Shown in pieces: positions 8,185 to 15,611 of a DNA stretch of 64,000 nucleotides. Where the stretch lies: contig JASBZB010000001.1 of the NCBI GenBank assembly GCA_029983695.1, positions 1 to 64,000 on the forward strand, written 5' to 3'. The DNA comes from Lutispora sp003527145 (GTDB lineage: Bacteria; Bacillota; Clostridia; Lutisporales; Lutisporaceae). The notes beneath the pieces are model-generated. The model had not been told where the DNA came from, searched no databases, and saw only the letters and a list, made by a program, of their open reading frames with translations. A program made the position numbers and the translations under genes. How positions within the stretch are numbered: position 1 is the first letter of the stretch; the number at the start of each line of letters is the position of its first letter.

Positions 8185-8604
8185 ATGAGGTTACCATTAC
8201 TAAATATAGGCATGTCTAAAACTATCCAAAAGAAAATAACCGAAGAAGACACCGCACTGTATTTCGGCAGCGGCTCCATAAAGGATCTGCTGGCTACGCC
8301 CGTACTATCGGCCTTGATGATCGAAGCTGCGGTTTCTGTAGTAGACCCCCTTCTCCCGGACAATTACATCACTATCGGCAAATTTTTAAGCATCGATCAT
8401 TTCCAGCCGACGGTAAAGGATATGACGGTTACGGTCAATGCTTCCATATCAGAGATTGAAAATAACAGAATCGTTTTCCAACTTAAAGCATACGATGAGC
8501 TAGGCGAGATTGGCAGCGGACATCATGAAAGGCATATTGTCAATCATGGCTTGCTCAGAGAAAAGGTCAGCAAGAGAATAGAAGGATTACAGCCTCAACC
8601 ATAA
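8185..8604 (+). CDS. Hot-dog fold acyl-CoA thioesterase (FlK-like)
   Basis: A 139-residue single hot-dog domain protein resembling fluoroacetyl-CoA thioesterase FlK. Residues equivalent to the FlK Thr-Glu-His triad appear as 'LATPVLSALMIEAAV' and 'IDHFQPT', and the C-terminal strand reads 'GSGHHERHIVN'. Members cleave small acyl-CoA thioesters, but the in vivo substrate of clostridial homologues is not known and fluoroacetate should not be assumed. The ATG at 8185 is preferred over an upstream in-frame start at 8107 because AAGGGGTGAT lies at the right distance and homologues begin near here. Confidence 0.8.
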   Translation: MRLPLLNIGMSKTIQKKITEEDTALYFGSGSIKDLLATPVLSALMIEAAVSVVDPLLPDNYITIGKFLSIDHFQPTVKDMTVTVNASISEIENNRIVFQLKAYDELGEIGSGHHERHIVNHGLLREKVSKRIEGLQPQP

Positions 8605-8622
8605 ATATGACAAGATTAAGGG

Positions 8623-9336
8623 TTATATTTTAAACTCTACTCTAACAACTTTCCCGATTATATTAATATTTTTCTGGTTCGATAGAATGGGCTGATATTC
8701 ATGATTGTCTGCATAAAGAAGAATATCTTCCTTGTCTAGAAAAGCTATACGCCTGATATAGCATTTGTTTTTCTCCATATATAATATTATATCCCCGTTT
8801 CTTATGGAATCTGTGATAAAGACAAGAGCCAGATCACCTTTTAAAATTCTTGAATTAGCCATGGCATTATCCTGTGCAATATAATAAACAAATTCTCCAT
8901 CGGGAACATTGGCTGCCTTGTTTTGAAAAACCGGCTCATATTTGTAATCCACTATATCATTTTTATTAGGAAAATCCTTTACTGAGGTTATTTTATCAAT
9001 AACGGGAATCTTTCTGACAGCCTTGGACAATGCTGATGATATGGCATTATCATCCTCAGAAGGTTTTCTATCAGTAATTTTGTGCTTTAGGTTTTTAGGT
9101 TCATTTTTTTCATCATCATCTTCAAAGTATTGGGAAAAATATGAGGGTTCAAGCAAGTCAACGCTTATACCAAGGGCTTTAGAAATAGATTCAATAAGCT
9201 TTTGATTGGGAATCTTTTTCCCAGACTCAATATCAGCCAAGTATTGTTCAGTAACCCCGGACTTCTTGGCAAGCTCTTTTAAAGACAAATTCTTCTTATT
9301 TCTTGTGTTTCTTATATTTGTACCAATGATACTCAT
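8623..9336 (-). CDS. XRE-family regulator with degenerate S24 (LexA/CI-like) domain
   Basis: A 237-residue DNA-binding repressor-like protein. Residues 8-62 are a Cro/CI helix-turn-helix (NLSLKELAKKSGVTEQYLADIESGK). The acidic middle (68-100) links to a C-terminal S24 beta domain at about 145-237 (ILKGDLALVF, GDIILYMEKN, Y-QPILSN). The usual catalytic serine of GDSM is alanine here (D-N-A-M, A158), and the usual lysine of VKRI is arginine (I-R-R-I, R195), so self-cleavage looks impossible. The ATG at 9336 has a GGAGG site. It is not part of a visible prophage. The target is unknown; the c-di-AMP riboswitch lies upstream and points the other way. Confidence 0.85.
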   Translation of the reverse strand: MSIIGTNIRNTRNKKNLSLKELAKKSGVTEQYLADIESGKKIPNQKLIESISKALGISVDLLEPSYFSQYFEDDDEKNEPKNLKHKITDRKPSEDDNAISSALSKAVRKIPVIDKITSVKDFPNKNDIVDYKYEPVFQNKAANVPDGEFVYYIAQDNAMANSRILKGDLALVFITDSIRNGDIILYMEKNKCYIRRIAFLDKEDILLYADNHEYQPILSNQKNINIIGKVVRVEFKI

Positions 9337-9611
9337 CTAAAAGCCTCCATTATTAATGTTGATTCCTCTGCAATCGTTGTTGGTATGAGCAACAGAGATT
9401 CACAAATGAGTCATTGCAGTAGACTCAATGTTAAAAAAAACTAATAAGCCATAAAATAAATTTACTTGTAAATGCATATTATTTATATTATCATAATATC
9501 ACTATAGATGAAAGCTTGGTAAATAATTGTAAACTTTTTGTAACAGCCTGAAACATTATTTATTTTTTTACGTCTATGTAGTATAATAACATAATAAAAA
9601 TTGAATAATGC

Positions 9612-9745
9612 TCATACTTTCGCTGAATTCCTTTGAGAGGAAACGGGGGAACCAATAATATGGGGTGAATCCCACTTTTGTGGGTAGGGCCATTCTCTTT
9701 CGGTCCGAATCCGTCAGCTAACCTCGTAAGCGTGGGAAGAGGAGG
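9612..9745 (+). ncRNA. Cyclic di-AMP riboswitch (ydaO/yuaA class)
   Basis: The conserved core of the ydaO class is present in order: CGCTGAATTCC, GGGGGAACC, TGGGGTGAATCC, GTAGGGC, then CCGAATCCGTCAGCTAACCT and CGTAAGCG, ending in AAGAGGAG. The class binds two c-di-AMP molecules and usually turns expression off by favouring a terminator. A -10 box (TATAAT, 9582-9587) lies about 30 nt upstream. The terminator at 9796-9824 is the expected expression platform. The stretch 9337-9884 holds this element and no gene. The regulated gene is the GNAT gene at 9885. Confidence 0.93.
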
Positions 9746-9795
9746 TTTGGGTGTATAAGGTCTATACGCTTTATGAAGTGTATTGAAAAAACCTT

Positions 9796-9824
9796 AAGCC
9801 GTGGATTCCTCCGCGGCTTTTTTT
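9796..9824 (+). terminator. Riboswitch-controlled terminator
   Basis: AAGCCGTGGA and TCCGCGGCTT form a 10-bp stem (one G-U pair) with a TTCC loop, followed by a run of T. It lies about 50 nt past the c-di-AMP aptamer and 60 nt before the GNAT start codon. Confidence 0.88.
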
Positions 9825-9884
9825 ATAGCTCCTGCCTCCCCTGACAATCTTATATTTTACTAATAAATAAAAGGAGGTATAACT

Positions 9885-10508
9885 ATGGTTGTAGTTAACA
9901 GAACCAGTGTAGAACTGAATCACTTTATATTGAAAAAGCTTCTAAGAGTGAGGAAAGCAAACAAAAATGATTTGAATGAAATATATGGCATAGCCTGCTC
10001 TGTGGGCAGCTCAGAAAAAATATCCGAGCAAGGTTTTTTGGTGGATGATTATAGAGCCAATCCTAAGTTTTATAAGAAGAAGCTATTGAAAGGTATCAAC
10101 AGCCTTGATCACTTCTATGTTGCTGAATATGATAAGATATATGGTTTTATGATGACATATACGAAAGAGCAATGGCTGGAAGATAATCCGGATTGGCTTG
10201 CGGATGTGTATTGGAGACCGGATTTTGATAAAAGCAAGCTGGATAATTTCGTTGTCGTAGATAAAACCGCTATAAAGGCAGATTTGACAGGGCAAGGTAT
10301 AGGCAGTCTTATTTATACAAGATTATTATCTGATCTAAAAAGTGAGGGTGTCCACAATATTTTCGCGGAGACAATAATAAGTCCCCAACCTAATTTTGCT
10401 TCTCTTCAGTTCAGAAAAAAGCAAAAATACAGCCTTGCCGGAATGCGATATGAAAATTATAACGATAATTTATATACAGATCTGATATATCACAAGAAGG
10501 TAGAATAA
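9885..10508 (+). CDS. GNAT family N-acetyltransferase under c-di-AMP riboswitch
   Basis: A 207-residue protein with one GNAT fold (about residues 18-200), which would transfer acetyl from acetyl-CoA to an amine. The acetyl-CoA pyrophosphate loop is seen as 'LTGQGIGSLIYTRLL' and is followed by 'NIFAETIISPQPNFASLQFRKKQKY', the family's late beta-5/alpha-4 pattern. The ATG at 9885 follows AAAGGAGG. It is the only gene between the riboswitch terminator and a strong terminator, so it is a single-gene transcript. The substrate is unknown. Control by c-di-AMP suggests a part in osmotic, potassium or wall homeostasis (inference). Confidence 0.8.
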   Translation: MVVVNRTSVELNHFILKKLLRVRKANKNDLNEIYGIACSVGSSEKISEQGFLVDDYRANPKFYKKKLLKGINSLDHFYVAEYDKIYGFMMTYTKEQWLEDNPDWLADVYWRPDFDKSKLDNFVVVDKTAIKADLTGQGIGSLIYTRLLSDLKSEGVHNIFAETIISPQPNFASLQFRKKQKYSLAGMRYENYNDNLYTDLIYHKKVE

Positions 10509-10560
10509 TGAATATAATAAAAGCACCCCAAAAGGGGTGCTTTTATTATATTCATTATTC
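10503..10560. terminator. Bidirectional terminator: perfect 27-bp inverted repeat
   Basis: Two perfect 27-bp arms (10503-10529 and 10534-10560) surround an AAAA loop. The inner part is AAAAGCACCCC/GGGGTGCTTTT, with T runs in both directions. The arms reach into the GNAT stop codon. It serves both the GNAT gene and the convergent SASP gene. Confidence 0.93.
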
Positions 10561-10562
10561 AA

Positions 10563-10763
10563 TTATCTTCCAGACATGCTTCTTTCAGCCTGTTCTATCA
10601 TCTTCTTAACCATGTTTCCGCCAACTCTTCCGGCATCCCTTGATGCTAAATCACCATTGTAACCTTCCTTAAGGTTTACACCTACTTCAGAAGCTACTTC
10701 AAATTTCATTCTATCGAGAGCGGCTGTAGCTTGAGGTACTACTTTACGATTTGTTCTTGCCAT
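10563..10763 (-). CDS. Alpha/beta-type small acid-soluble spore protein
   Basis: A 66-residue spore DNA-coating protein. Family hallmarks are the GPR protease cleavage region 'KFEVASEVGVNL' and the C-terminal 'GDLASRDAGRVGGNMVKKMIEQAE' DNA-binding segment. These proteins saturate forespore DNA, hold it in A-like form and protect it against UV, and are degraded on germination to supply amino acids. The ATG at 10763 gives the usual MARTNRK start, and GGAGGT lies 6 nt upstream. Transcription by SigG is expected from the family; I could not define a convincing SigG promoter. Ends in the shared 54-bp-stem terminator. Confidence 0.96.
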   Translation of the reverse strand: MARTNRKVVPQATAALDRMKFEVASEVGVNLKEGYNGDLASRDAGRVGGNMVKKMIEQAERSMSGR

Positions 10764-10998
10764 TAATATCACCTCCTGCTATTATATTTTACTTTTTTAA
10801 TTAAAATATTAGTGTTATATTTTGCATACGCTGCTAAGTATTTCTTAGGAAAGTATTTATATTTAAAATAAAAAGTACCATGGCCAAGAAAAAACGATAT
10901 ATTATGCATATTTCCCGATAAATCCTTGAATAATGAAAATAAAGATGAAATAAGGCTCTTTAATTTAAACTATCAGTATGATATAAATAATATATGAA

Positions 10999-11021
10999 AG
11001 TCAAAGAAAGTCAAAGTCAAA
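10999..11021 (+). promoter_or_regulatory. CtsR operator of clpB
   Basis: AGTCAAA-GAA-AGTCAAA (10999-11015) fits the CtsR heptad operator RGTCAAA-NAN-RGTCAAA exactly. A third AGTCAAA follows, sharing one base (11015-11021). It lies just before the clpB ribosome binding site, so a CtsR dimer would block expression until heat stress. ctsR itself is not in the window. Confidence 0.87.
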
Positions 11022-11034
11022 GGGGATGAGGATT

Positions 11035-13629
11035 ATGGATATTAACAAGCTGACACAAAAAGCCCAAGAAGCAGTTTTCGAAGCACAGAACCTGGCGATC
11101 AAGCTTAGCCATCAATCTATAGATGCAGAGCATTTGCATCTTGTTTTGCTGTCGCAAAAGGATAGCTTGATTTCAAAAATATTGACCAAAATGAATATTC
11201 CATTTGATTTTTATTATAAGGATTTAAATGATGAATTATTCAAAATGCCGAAGGTATATGGCAGCAATAGCAATGTTTCAATCACCAGAAGATTTGAAGA
11301 AGTATTTATAAAGGCCGAGGAAGAGGCCAAAAAGTTTAAGGATGATTTTATTAGCGTTGAGCATCTTTATTTAGCTATTATAGATGAAAGAAATAGCCCT
11401 TCAGAGAGAATAACGAAAAAATATGGTGTAAACAGAGAAAGATTTCTAAAAGAATTGTCCTTGATCAGAAGCAATCAAAGGATCACCAGTCAAAATCCCG
11501 AAGAAACCTATGAAGCCCTGGAAAGATTCGGGAGGGATTTGGTTGAAGATGCGAAGAAAGGAAAGCTTGATCCTGTTATCGGGAGGGATTCCGAGATACG
11601 GCGCATCATAAGGATACTTTCAAGAAGAACAAAAAATAATCCGATATTGATAGGCGAGCCGGGAGTGGGCAAAACTGCAGTAGCCGAAGGGCTGGCTCAG
11701 AGAATTATGAAGGGTGATGTGCCTGAGGGCTTGAAGGGCAAAAGCATATTTTCCCTGGATATGGGAGCGCTTATTGCCGGAGCAAAATATCGCGGAGAGT
11801 TTGAAGAAAGGCTGAAAGCAGTTTTAAAAGAGATTGAGGGTTCCAATGGCAGGATAATACTTTTTATTGATGAGATACACAATATCGTTGGAGCGGGCAA
11901 GACAGAAGGCGCTATGGATGCCGGGAACCTTTTGAAGCCTATGCTTGCAAGGGGCGAGCTCCATTGCATAGGTGCGACAACCATGGATGAATATAGGAAA
12001 TATATAGAGAAGGATGCCGCGTTGGAGAGGAGATTTCAACCCGTTGTGGTTGATCCTCCTACAGTAGAAGATACCATATCGATTCTAAGGGGATTGAAAG
12101 AAAAGTTTGAGATACATCATGGAGTCAGGATACAGGATAATGCTTTAATATCCGCTGCAGTTTTATCAAACAGATATATAAGCGACAGATTCCTGCCTGA
12201 TAAGGCAATCGACTTGGTAGATGAAGCAGCAGCTATGCTTAGGACAGAGATTGACAGCATGCCTGCGGAGCTCGATGAAATAATGAGAAGAATAATGCAG
12301 CTTGAGATAGAGAGGGAAGCATTAAAAAAGGAAGATGACAAACAGTCCATGGAAAGACTAGAAATGCTGAATAAGGAGCTCTCGGATCTGAAGGGCCGAA
12401 GCGATGTTATGAAAGCACAGTGGGAACTGGAAAAAGCGGGTATTAAAAGCATAAGGGAAACAAAAAAAGAAATTGAAAGTGTTAAAGCTCAGATAGAAAA
12501 AGCTGAGCTGGAATATGATTTAAACAAGGTAGCTGAACTTAAGTATGGCAAGCTCACAGCCCTGGAAAGAAAGCTGAATGAAGAAAAGCTCAAGCTGGAG
12601 GGTTTGCAAAAAGGAGAGCAGCTCCTGAAAGAAGAAGTTACAGATGATGAGATATCGGAAATAATTTCAAAATGGACCGGAATTCCGGTGACCAGGCTTA
12701 TGGAGAATGAGAAAGATAAGCTCCTGCGATTGGATGAAGTGCTGCATGAAAGGGTTATCGGCCAGGATGAGGCCGTATCCGCAGTAGCAGATGCGGTGAT
12801 CAGGGCGCGAAGCGGCCTGAAGGACCCAAGGAAGCCTATAGGATCATTTATATTTTTAGGACCTACAGGAGTGGGTAAGACGGAGTTGGCAAGAACCTTG
12901 GCTCAAGCACTGTTTGATACCGAAGATAATATGGTCCGTATAGATATGTCCGAATACATGGAGAAGCATACCGTATCCAGACTTATAGGAGCTCCTCCCG
13001 GCTATATAGGATATGATGAAGGCGGGCAGCTGACAGAAGCGGTGAGAAGAAAGCCTTATACCGTAATACTATTTGATGAGATCGAGAAAGCCCATCACGA
13101 TGTTTTTAACATCCTGCTGCAGATACTGGATGATGGAAGAGTTACCGACAGTCACGGTCATGTGGTTGATTTCAAGAATACGGTCATCATAATGACCTCA
13201 AATATCGGCAGCTCACATCTGCTGGAAGGCATAGGCAAAAAAGGAGCATTGGATGATAAGATACAGGATGCTGTTGTAGCTGAGATGAAAAAGTATTTCC
13301 GGCCTGAGTTTTTAAATAGAGTTGATGATATAGTATTCTTTAAGCCCTTAAGCAAAGATGAGATATTAAAAATAATCGATTTGCAGTTTGACCGCATTGC
13401 TCAGCGCTTGAAGGACAGAGAGATAGAAATCCGATTGAGCGAAGATGCCAAGAATTTGATTCTTGAAAATGCATACGATCCTATATATGGAGCAAGGCCT
13501 ATAAAGAGGTATTTGCAAAAGAGCATCGAAACATTTATAGGCAGGGCATTGATTTCCGGCGAAATTGCAGAAGGTCAAAAGGTATTGATCAGAAGGGACG
13601 GAGATAAACTGAATTTCAAAAAGCTGTAA
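11035..13629 (+). CDS. clpB: ATP-dependent disaggregase ClpB
   Basis: A cytosolic Hsp100 chaperone (864 residues) that threads aggregated proteins through a hexamer, working with DnaK. The order is: Clp N-domain (about 1-145), AAA1 with Walker A 'GEPGVGKTAVAEG' and 'LFIDEIHNIVGAG', a full ClpB middle coiled coil (about 410-525, rich in E, K, L), then AAA2 with 'GPTGVGKTELARTLA' and 'GYIGYDEGGQLTEAVRRKP', and the C-terminal D2-small domain. The coiled-coil middle domain and the absence of a ClpP-binding loop separate it from ClpC and ClpA. The ATG at 11035 gives MDINKLTQKAQEA and is 9 nt from AAGGGG; an ATG 9 bp upstream is too close to that site. A CtsR operator precedes it. Confidence 0.96.
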   Translation: MDINKLTQKAQEAVFEAQNLAIKLSHQSIDAEHLHLVLLSQKDSLISKILTKMNIPFDFYYKDLNDELFKMPKVYGSNSNVSITRRFEEVFIKAEEEAKKFKDDFISVEHLYLAIIDERNSPSERITKKYGVNRERFLKELSLIRSNQRITSQNPEETYEALERFGRDLVEDAKKGKLDPVIGRDSEIRRIIRILSRRTKNNPILIGEPGVGKTAVAEGLAQRIMKGDVPEGLKGKSIFSLDMGALIAGAKYRGEFEERLKAVLKEIEGSNGRIILFIDEIHNIVGAGKTEGAMDAGNLLKPMLARGELHCIGATTMDEYRKYIEKDAALERRFQPVVVDPPTVEDTISILRGLKEKFEIHHGVRIQDNALISAAVLSNRYISDRFLPDKAIDLVDEAAAMLRTEIDSMPAELDEIMRRIMQLEIEREALKKEDDKQSMERLEMLNKELSDLKGRSDVMKAQWELEKAGIKSIRETKKEIESVKAQIEKAELEYDLNKVAELKYGKLTALERKLNEEKLKLEGLQKGEQLLKEEVTDDEISEIISKWTGIPVTRLMENEKDKLLRLDEVLHERVIGQDEAVSAVADAVIRARSGLKDPRKPIGSFIFLGPTGVGKTELARTLAQALFDTEDNMVRIDMSEYMEKHTVSRLIGAPPGYIGYDEGGQLTEAVRRKPYTVILFDEIEKAHHDVFNILLQILDDGRVTDSHGHVVDFKNTVIIMTSNIGSSHLLEGIGKKGALDDKIQDAVVAEMKKYFRPEFLNRVDDIVFFKPLSKDEILKIIDLQFDRIAQRLKDREIEIRLSEDAKNLILENAYDPIYGARPIKRYLQKSIETFIGRALISGEIAEGQKVLIRRDGDKLNFKKL

Positions 13630-13646
13630 GGCTGCTTCAGGCAAAG

Positions 13647-13685
13647 ATCATCTCCACTGGATATATTCTGGCAGAGATGATTTTT
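13647..13685 (+). terminator. Intrinsic terminator after clpB
   Basis: ATCATCTC and GAGATGAT pair over 8 bp, with further CCA/TGG pairing possible inside the loop, and are followed by TTTTT. Confidence 0.8.
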
Positions 13686-13750
13686 CCTTCCTTCTATATG
13701 ATATAATTCAAAATATATGGATTAATACAATACTGTTTGGAGGGGATAAT

Positions 13751-14092
13751 ATGAGTACCATAATAAAAAATCAAGAGTCATTGGAATGGATTAGGAATTC
13801 TAAGCATAGGGATGTATTCCTTAGGCATCTGACCACTTCCAAAGAAAATGACAGATTGTCAGCTCATATAGTTAGAATAGAAAAGGGTGGAGAAATTGTG
13901 CCTCATACCCACGAAATACTTGAGGTGTTTTATATAATGAAAGGTGAAGGCCTAGCTCTGGCAAATAGAGAAAGAGTAAAGACTGCAGCCGGAGATTGCA
14001 TTATAGCCCATCCGGGAGAAGAGCATGGGCTTATTAACACAGGTGAAGGGGAAATACTTTTATATTCAGTGTTTTCACCGGCGAATTGTTGA
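13751..14092 (+). CDS. Small cupin-domain protein
   Basis: A 113-residue single-domain cupin. Cupin motif 1 is 'GEIVPHTHEILEVFYIMKGEG' (H-x-H and E metal ligands) and motif 2 is 'AGDCIIAHPGEEHGLINTG' (His ligand). It is probably a metal-binding beta-barrel; such proteins range from isomerases to binding proteins and no substrate can be assigned. It ends 16 bp before the RluA-family gene and may be cotranscribed with it. The ATG at 13751 follows GGAGGGG. Confidence 0.85.
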   Translation: MSTIIKNQESLEWIRNSKHRDVFLRHLTTSKENDRLSAHIVRIEKGGEIVPHTHEILEVFYIMKGEGLALANRERVKTAAGDCIIAHPGEEHGLINTGEGEILLYSVFSPANC

Positions 14093-14108
14093 TTAAGGCG
14101 GAGATCAA

Positions 14109-15077
14109 ATGAAGGATATAAGGATCACTGAAAATGAAGCAGGCCAAAGGCTGGATCGATTCCTAAGGAAGCTGTTGAAAAAAGCATCCTTGAGTGAAAT
14201 ATACAAAGACATAAGAACAGGCAAGATAAAAGTAAACGGCAAGAAATCCAGGGAAGCCAATATGCTTGCTGTTGGAGACATAGTTACTTTGAGCAATATT
14301 GATATGGGAGTCGAGCCCCTGTTCAAAAAGAAGGATACCAAATGCGGAGATATCAAAATAGTTTATGAGGATGAAAATATTATAATCGTTGATAAGCCTG
14401 CCGGACTGCTAAGCCATCCTCAAAGCGCCCAGGATAAGGATACGCTTATATACAGGGTACAGCACTATTTAGAATCTGCTGAAGGGTTCAGCACCTCCCC
14501 AACCTTTTCGCCGGCTATATGCAACAGGTTGGATAGAAATACTGCAGGTTTGGTTATCGCTGCAAAAAATTACAAAAGCCTCAAAGCCGTCAACGAGATG
14601 ATAAGGGAGAGAAGCCTAAGAAAGCTTTATCTGTGTGCCGTAAAGGGCATTACGGAAGTCAATGGGGAAATAATAGGCCTGCTGGAAAAGGATGAAAGCA
14701 GCAGAAAAACATTTTTAGCAAGGGAAGAGGATGATAGAGGGAAGGAAGCCAGAACGTATTATGAGAAAAAGTGTGATAATGGTGAATACTCCTTGCTCTT
14801 GGTTGAACTGGTCACGGGGAGATTCCATCAGATAAGGGCTCATCTATCAAATATCGGCCATCCTGTAATAGGCGACGCCAAATATGGAGATAAAAGGGTC
14901 AATGAATATTTTAAGAAGAGGTTTGGGCTGAACCATCAACTTCTACTGGCTCATATATTAAATTTCAATAATCCTCCTCAAGAGCTTCAATACTTAAAAA
15001 ACAAGACATGGCACAGCAGCATGCCGCAAGAATATGAAGCAATAATTAAGCATCTCTTCGGCCAGCGAACACTATAG
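14109..15077 (+). CDS. RluA-family 23S rRNA pseudouridine synthase (first of three)
   Basis: A 322-residue enzyme predicted to convert uridines in 23S rRNA to pseudouridine. An S4 RNA-binding domain spans about residues 1-65 (RLDRFLRKLL...GKIKVNGKKS), and the catalytic domain follows. The active-site loop is 'CNRLDRNTAGLVIAAKN', with the catalytic Asp of R-L-D; the late 'LVTGRFHQIRAHLSNIGHPVIGDAKYG' is the family's C-terminal signature. 'EDENIIIVDKPAGLLSHP' is the usual entry strand. It most resembles RluC/RluD-like proteins; the target uridine cannot be read from the sequence. The ATG at 14109 follows GGCGGAGATC. Confidence 0.9.
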   Translation: MKDIRITENEAGQRLDRFLRKLLKKASLSEIYKDIRTGKIKVNGKKSREANMLAVGDIVTLSNIDMGVEPLFKKKDTKCGDIKIVYEDENIIIVDKPAGLLSHPQSAQDKDTLIYRVQHYLESAEGFSTSPTFSPAICNRLDRNTAGLVIAAKNYKSLKAVNEMIRERSLRKLYLCAVKGITEVNGEIIGLLEKDESSRKTFLAREEDDRGKEARTYYEKKCDNGEYSLLLVELVTGRFHQIRAHLSNIGHPVIGDAKYGDKRVNEYFKKRFGLNHQLLLAHILNFNNPPQELQYLKNKTWHSSMPQEYEAIIKHLFGQRTL

Positions 15078-15320
15078 GAAGACGGAACATTACAGAGGAC
15101 TTCATATAAAGTCAATATCCTATCTCGAATAAATAGGGATTAATGGCTATTGGGAGCTATAACAACGGCTATGGAAGGCTGAGCACCGAGAAAAGATTCT
15201 AAAAATAGTATATAATTAATCTATAAAGTGAATTAAATGCTTTCAGAATTTCGGAGGTGTTTATCAAGGTTGAAAGGCATTTTATTATTATCAAAGTCGG
15301 ATTTAAAGCGAGGTGTTATG

Positions 15321-15485
15321 ATGAAGGATAATAATAAAGCATTACTTTCAAAACCGGAAGCCTACCAGAACATAATCAGACTATTAAAGCTACAAGAGCG
15401 GTTGTCTTCTGACGAGACATTGAAGCATGCAAAGCAGATGCAAAATGGAAGTAAGAGCTGTACAGCAGTTAATCCAATAATTTAA
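15321..15485 (+). CDS. Small hypothetical protein (54 aa)
   Basis: An unrecognised small protein, MKDNNKALLSKPEAYQNIIR to the end VNPII, with no signal peptide or membrane segment. Two cysteines are absent and one (C near residue 48, 'GSKSCTAVN') is present. The start is uncertain. AGGTG lies just before ATG 15318/15321, but a stronger GGAGGTG (15253-15259) precedes an in-frame TTG at 15270 that would give 71 residues. A clear terminator follows, which supports a real transcript. I see nothing else of note in 15078-15320. Confidence 0.5.
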   Translation: MKDNNKALLSKPEAYQNIIRLLKLQERLSSDETLKHAKQMQNGSKSCTAVNPII

Positions 15486-15524
15486 GATAAAAAGCAGATG
15501 ATTTATCTGCTTTTTATCTTTTTG
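15484..15524 (+). terminator. Intrinsic terminator after the small ORF
   Basis: AAGATAAAAAGCAGAT and ATCTGCTTTTTATCTT pair almost completely (16 bp) and end in T runs. It would work in both directions. Confidence 0.85.
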
Positions 15525-15611
15525 CCTTGTACATTTTATGATATATGTATTAGAATTATTATGGTTGATTATATAGTGAATTTATCCTATTAGGGAATAG
15601 GGGAAGTCTAT

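Noticed and set aside
10764..11034. CIRCE element or SigB-type promoter before clpB
   Set aside because: No TTAGCACTC/GAGTGCTAA inverted repeat was seen; only CtsR-type heptads are present.
15237..15320. N-terminal extension of the small protein from ATG 15237
   Set aside because: No ribosome binding site stands before 15237; the strong GGAGGTG lies after it, so this start is unlikely.
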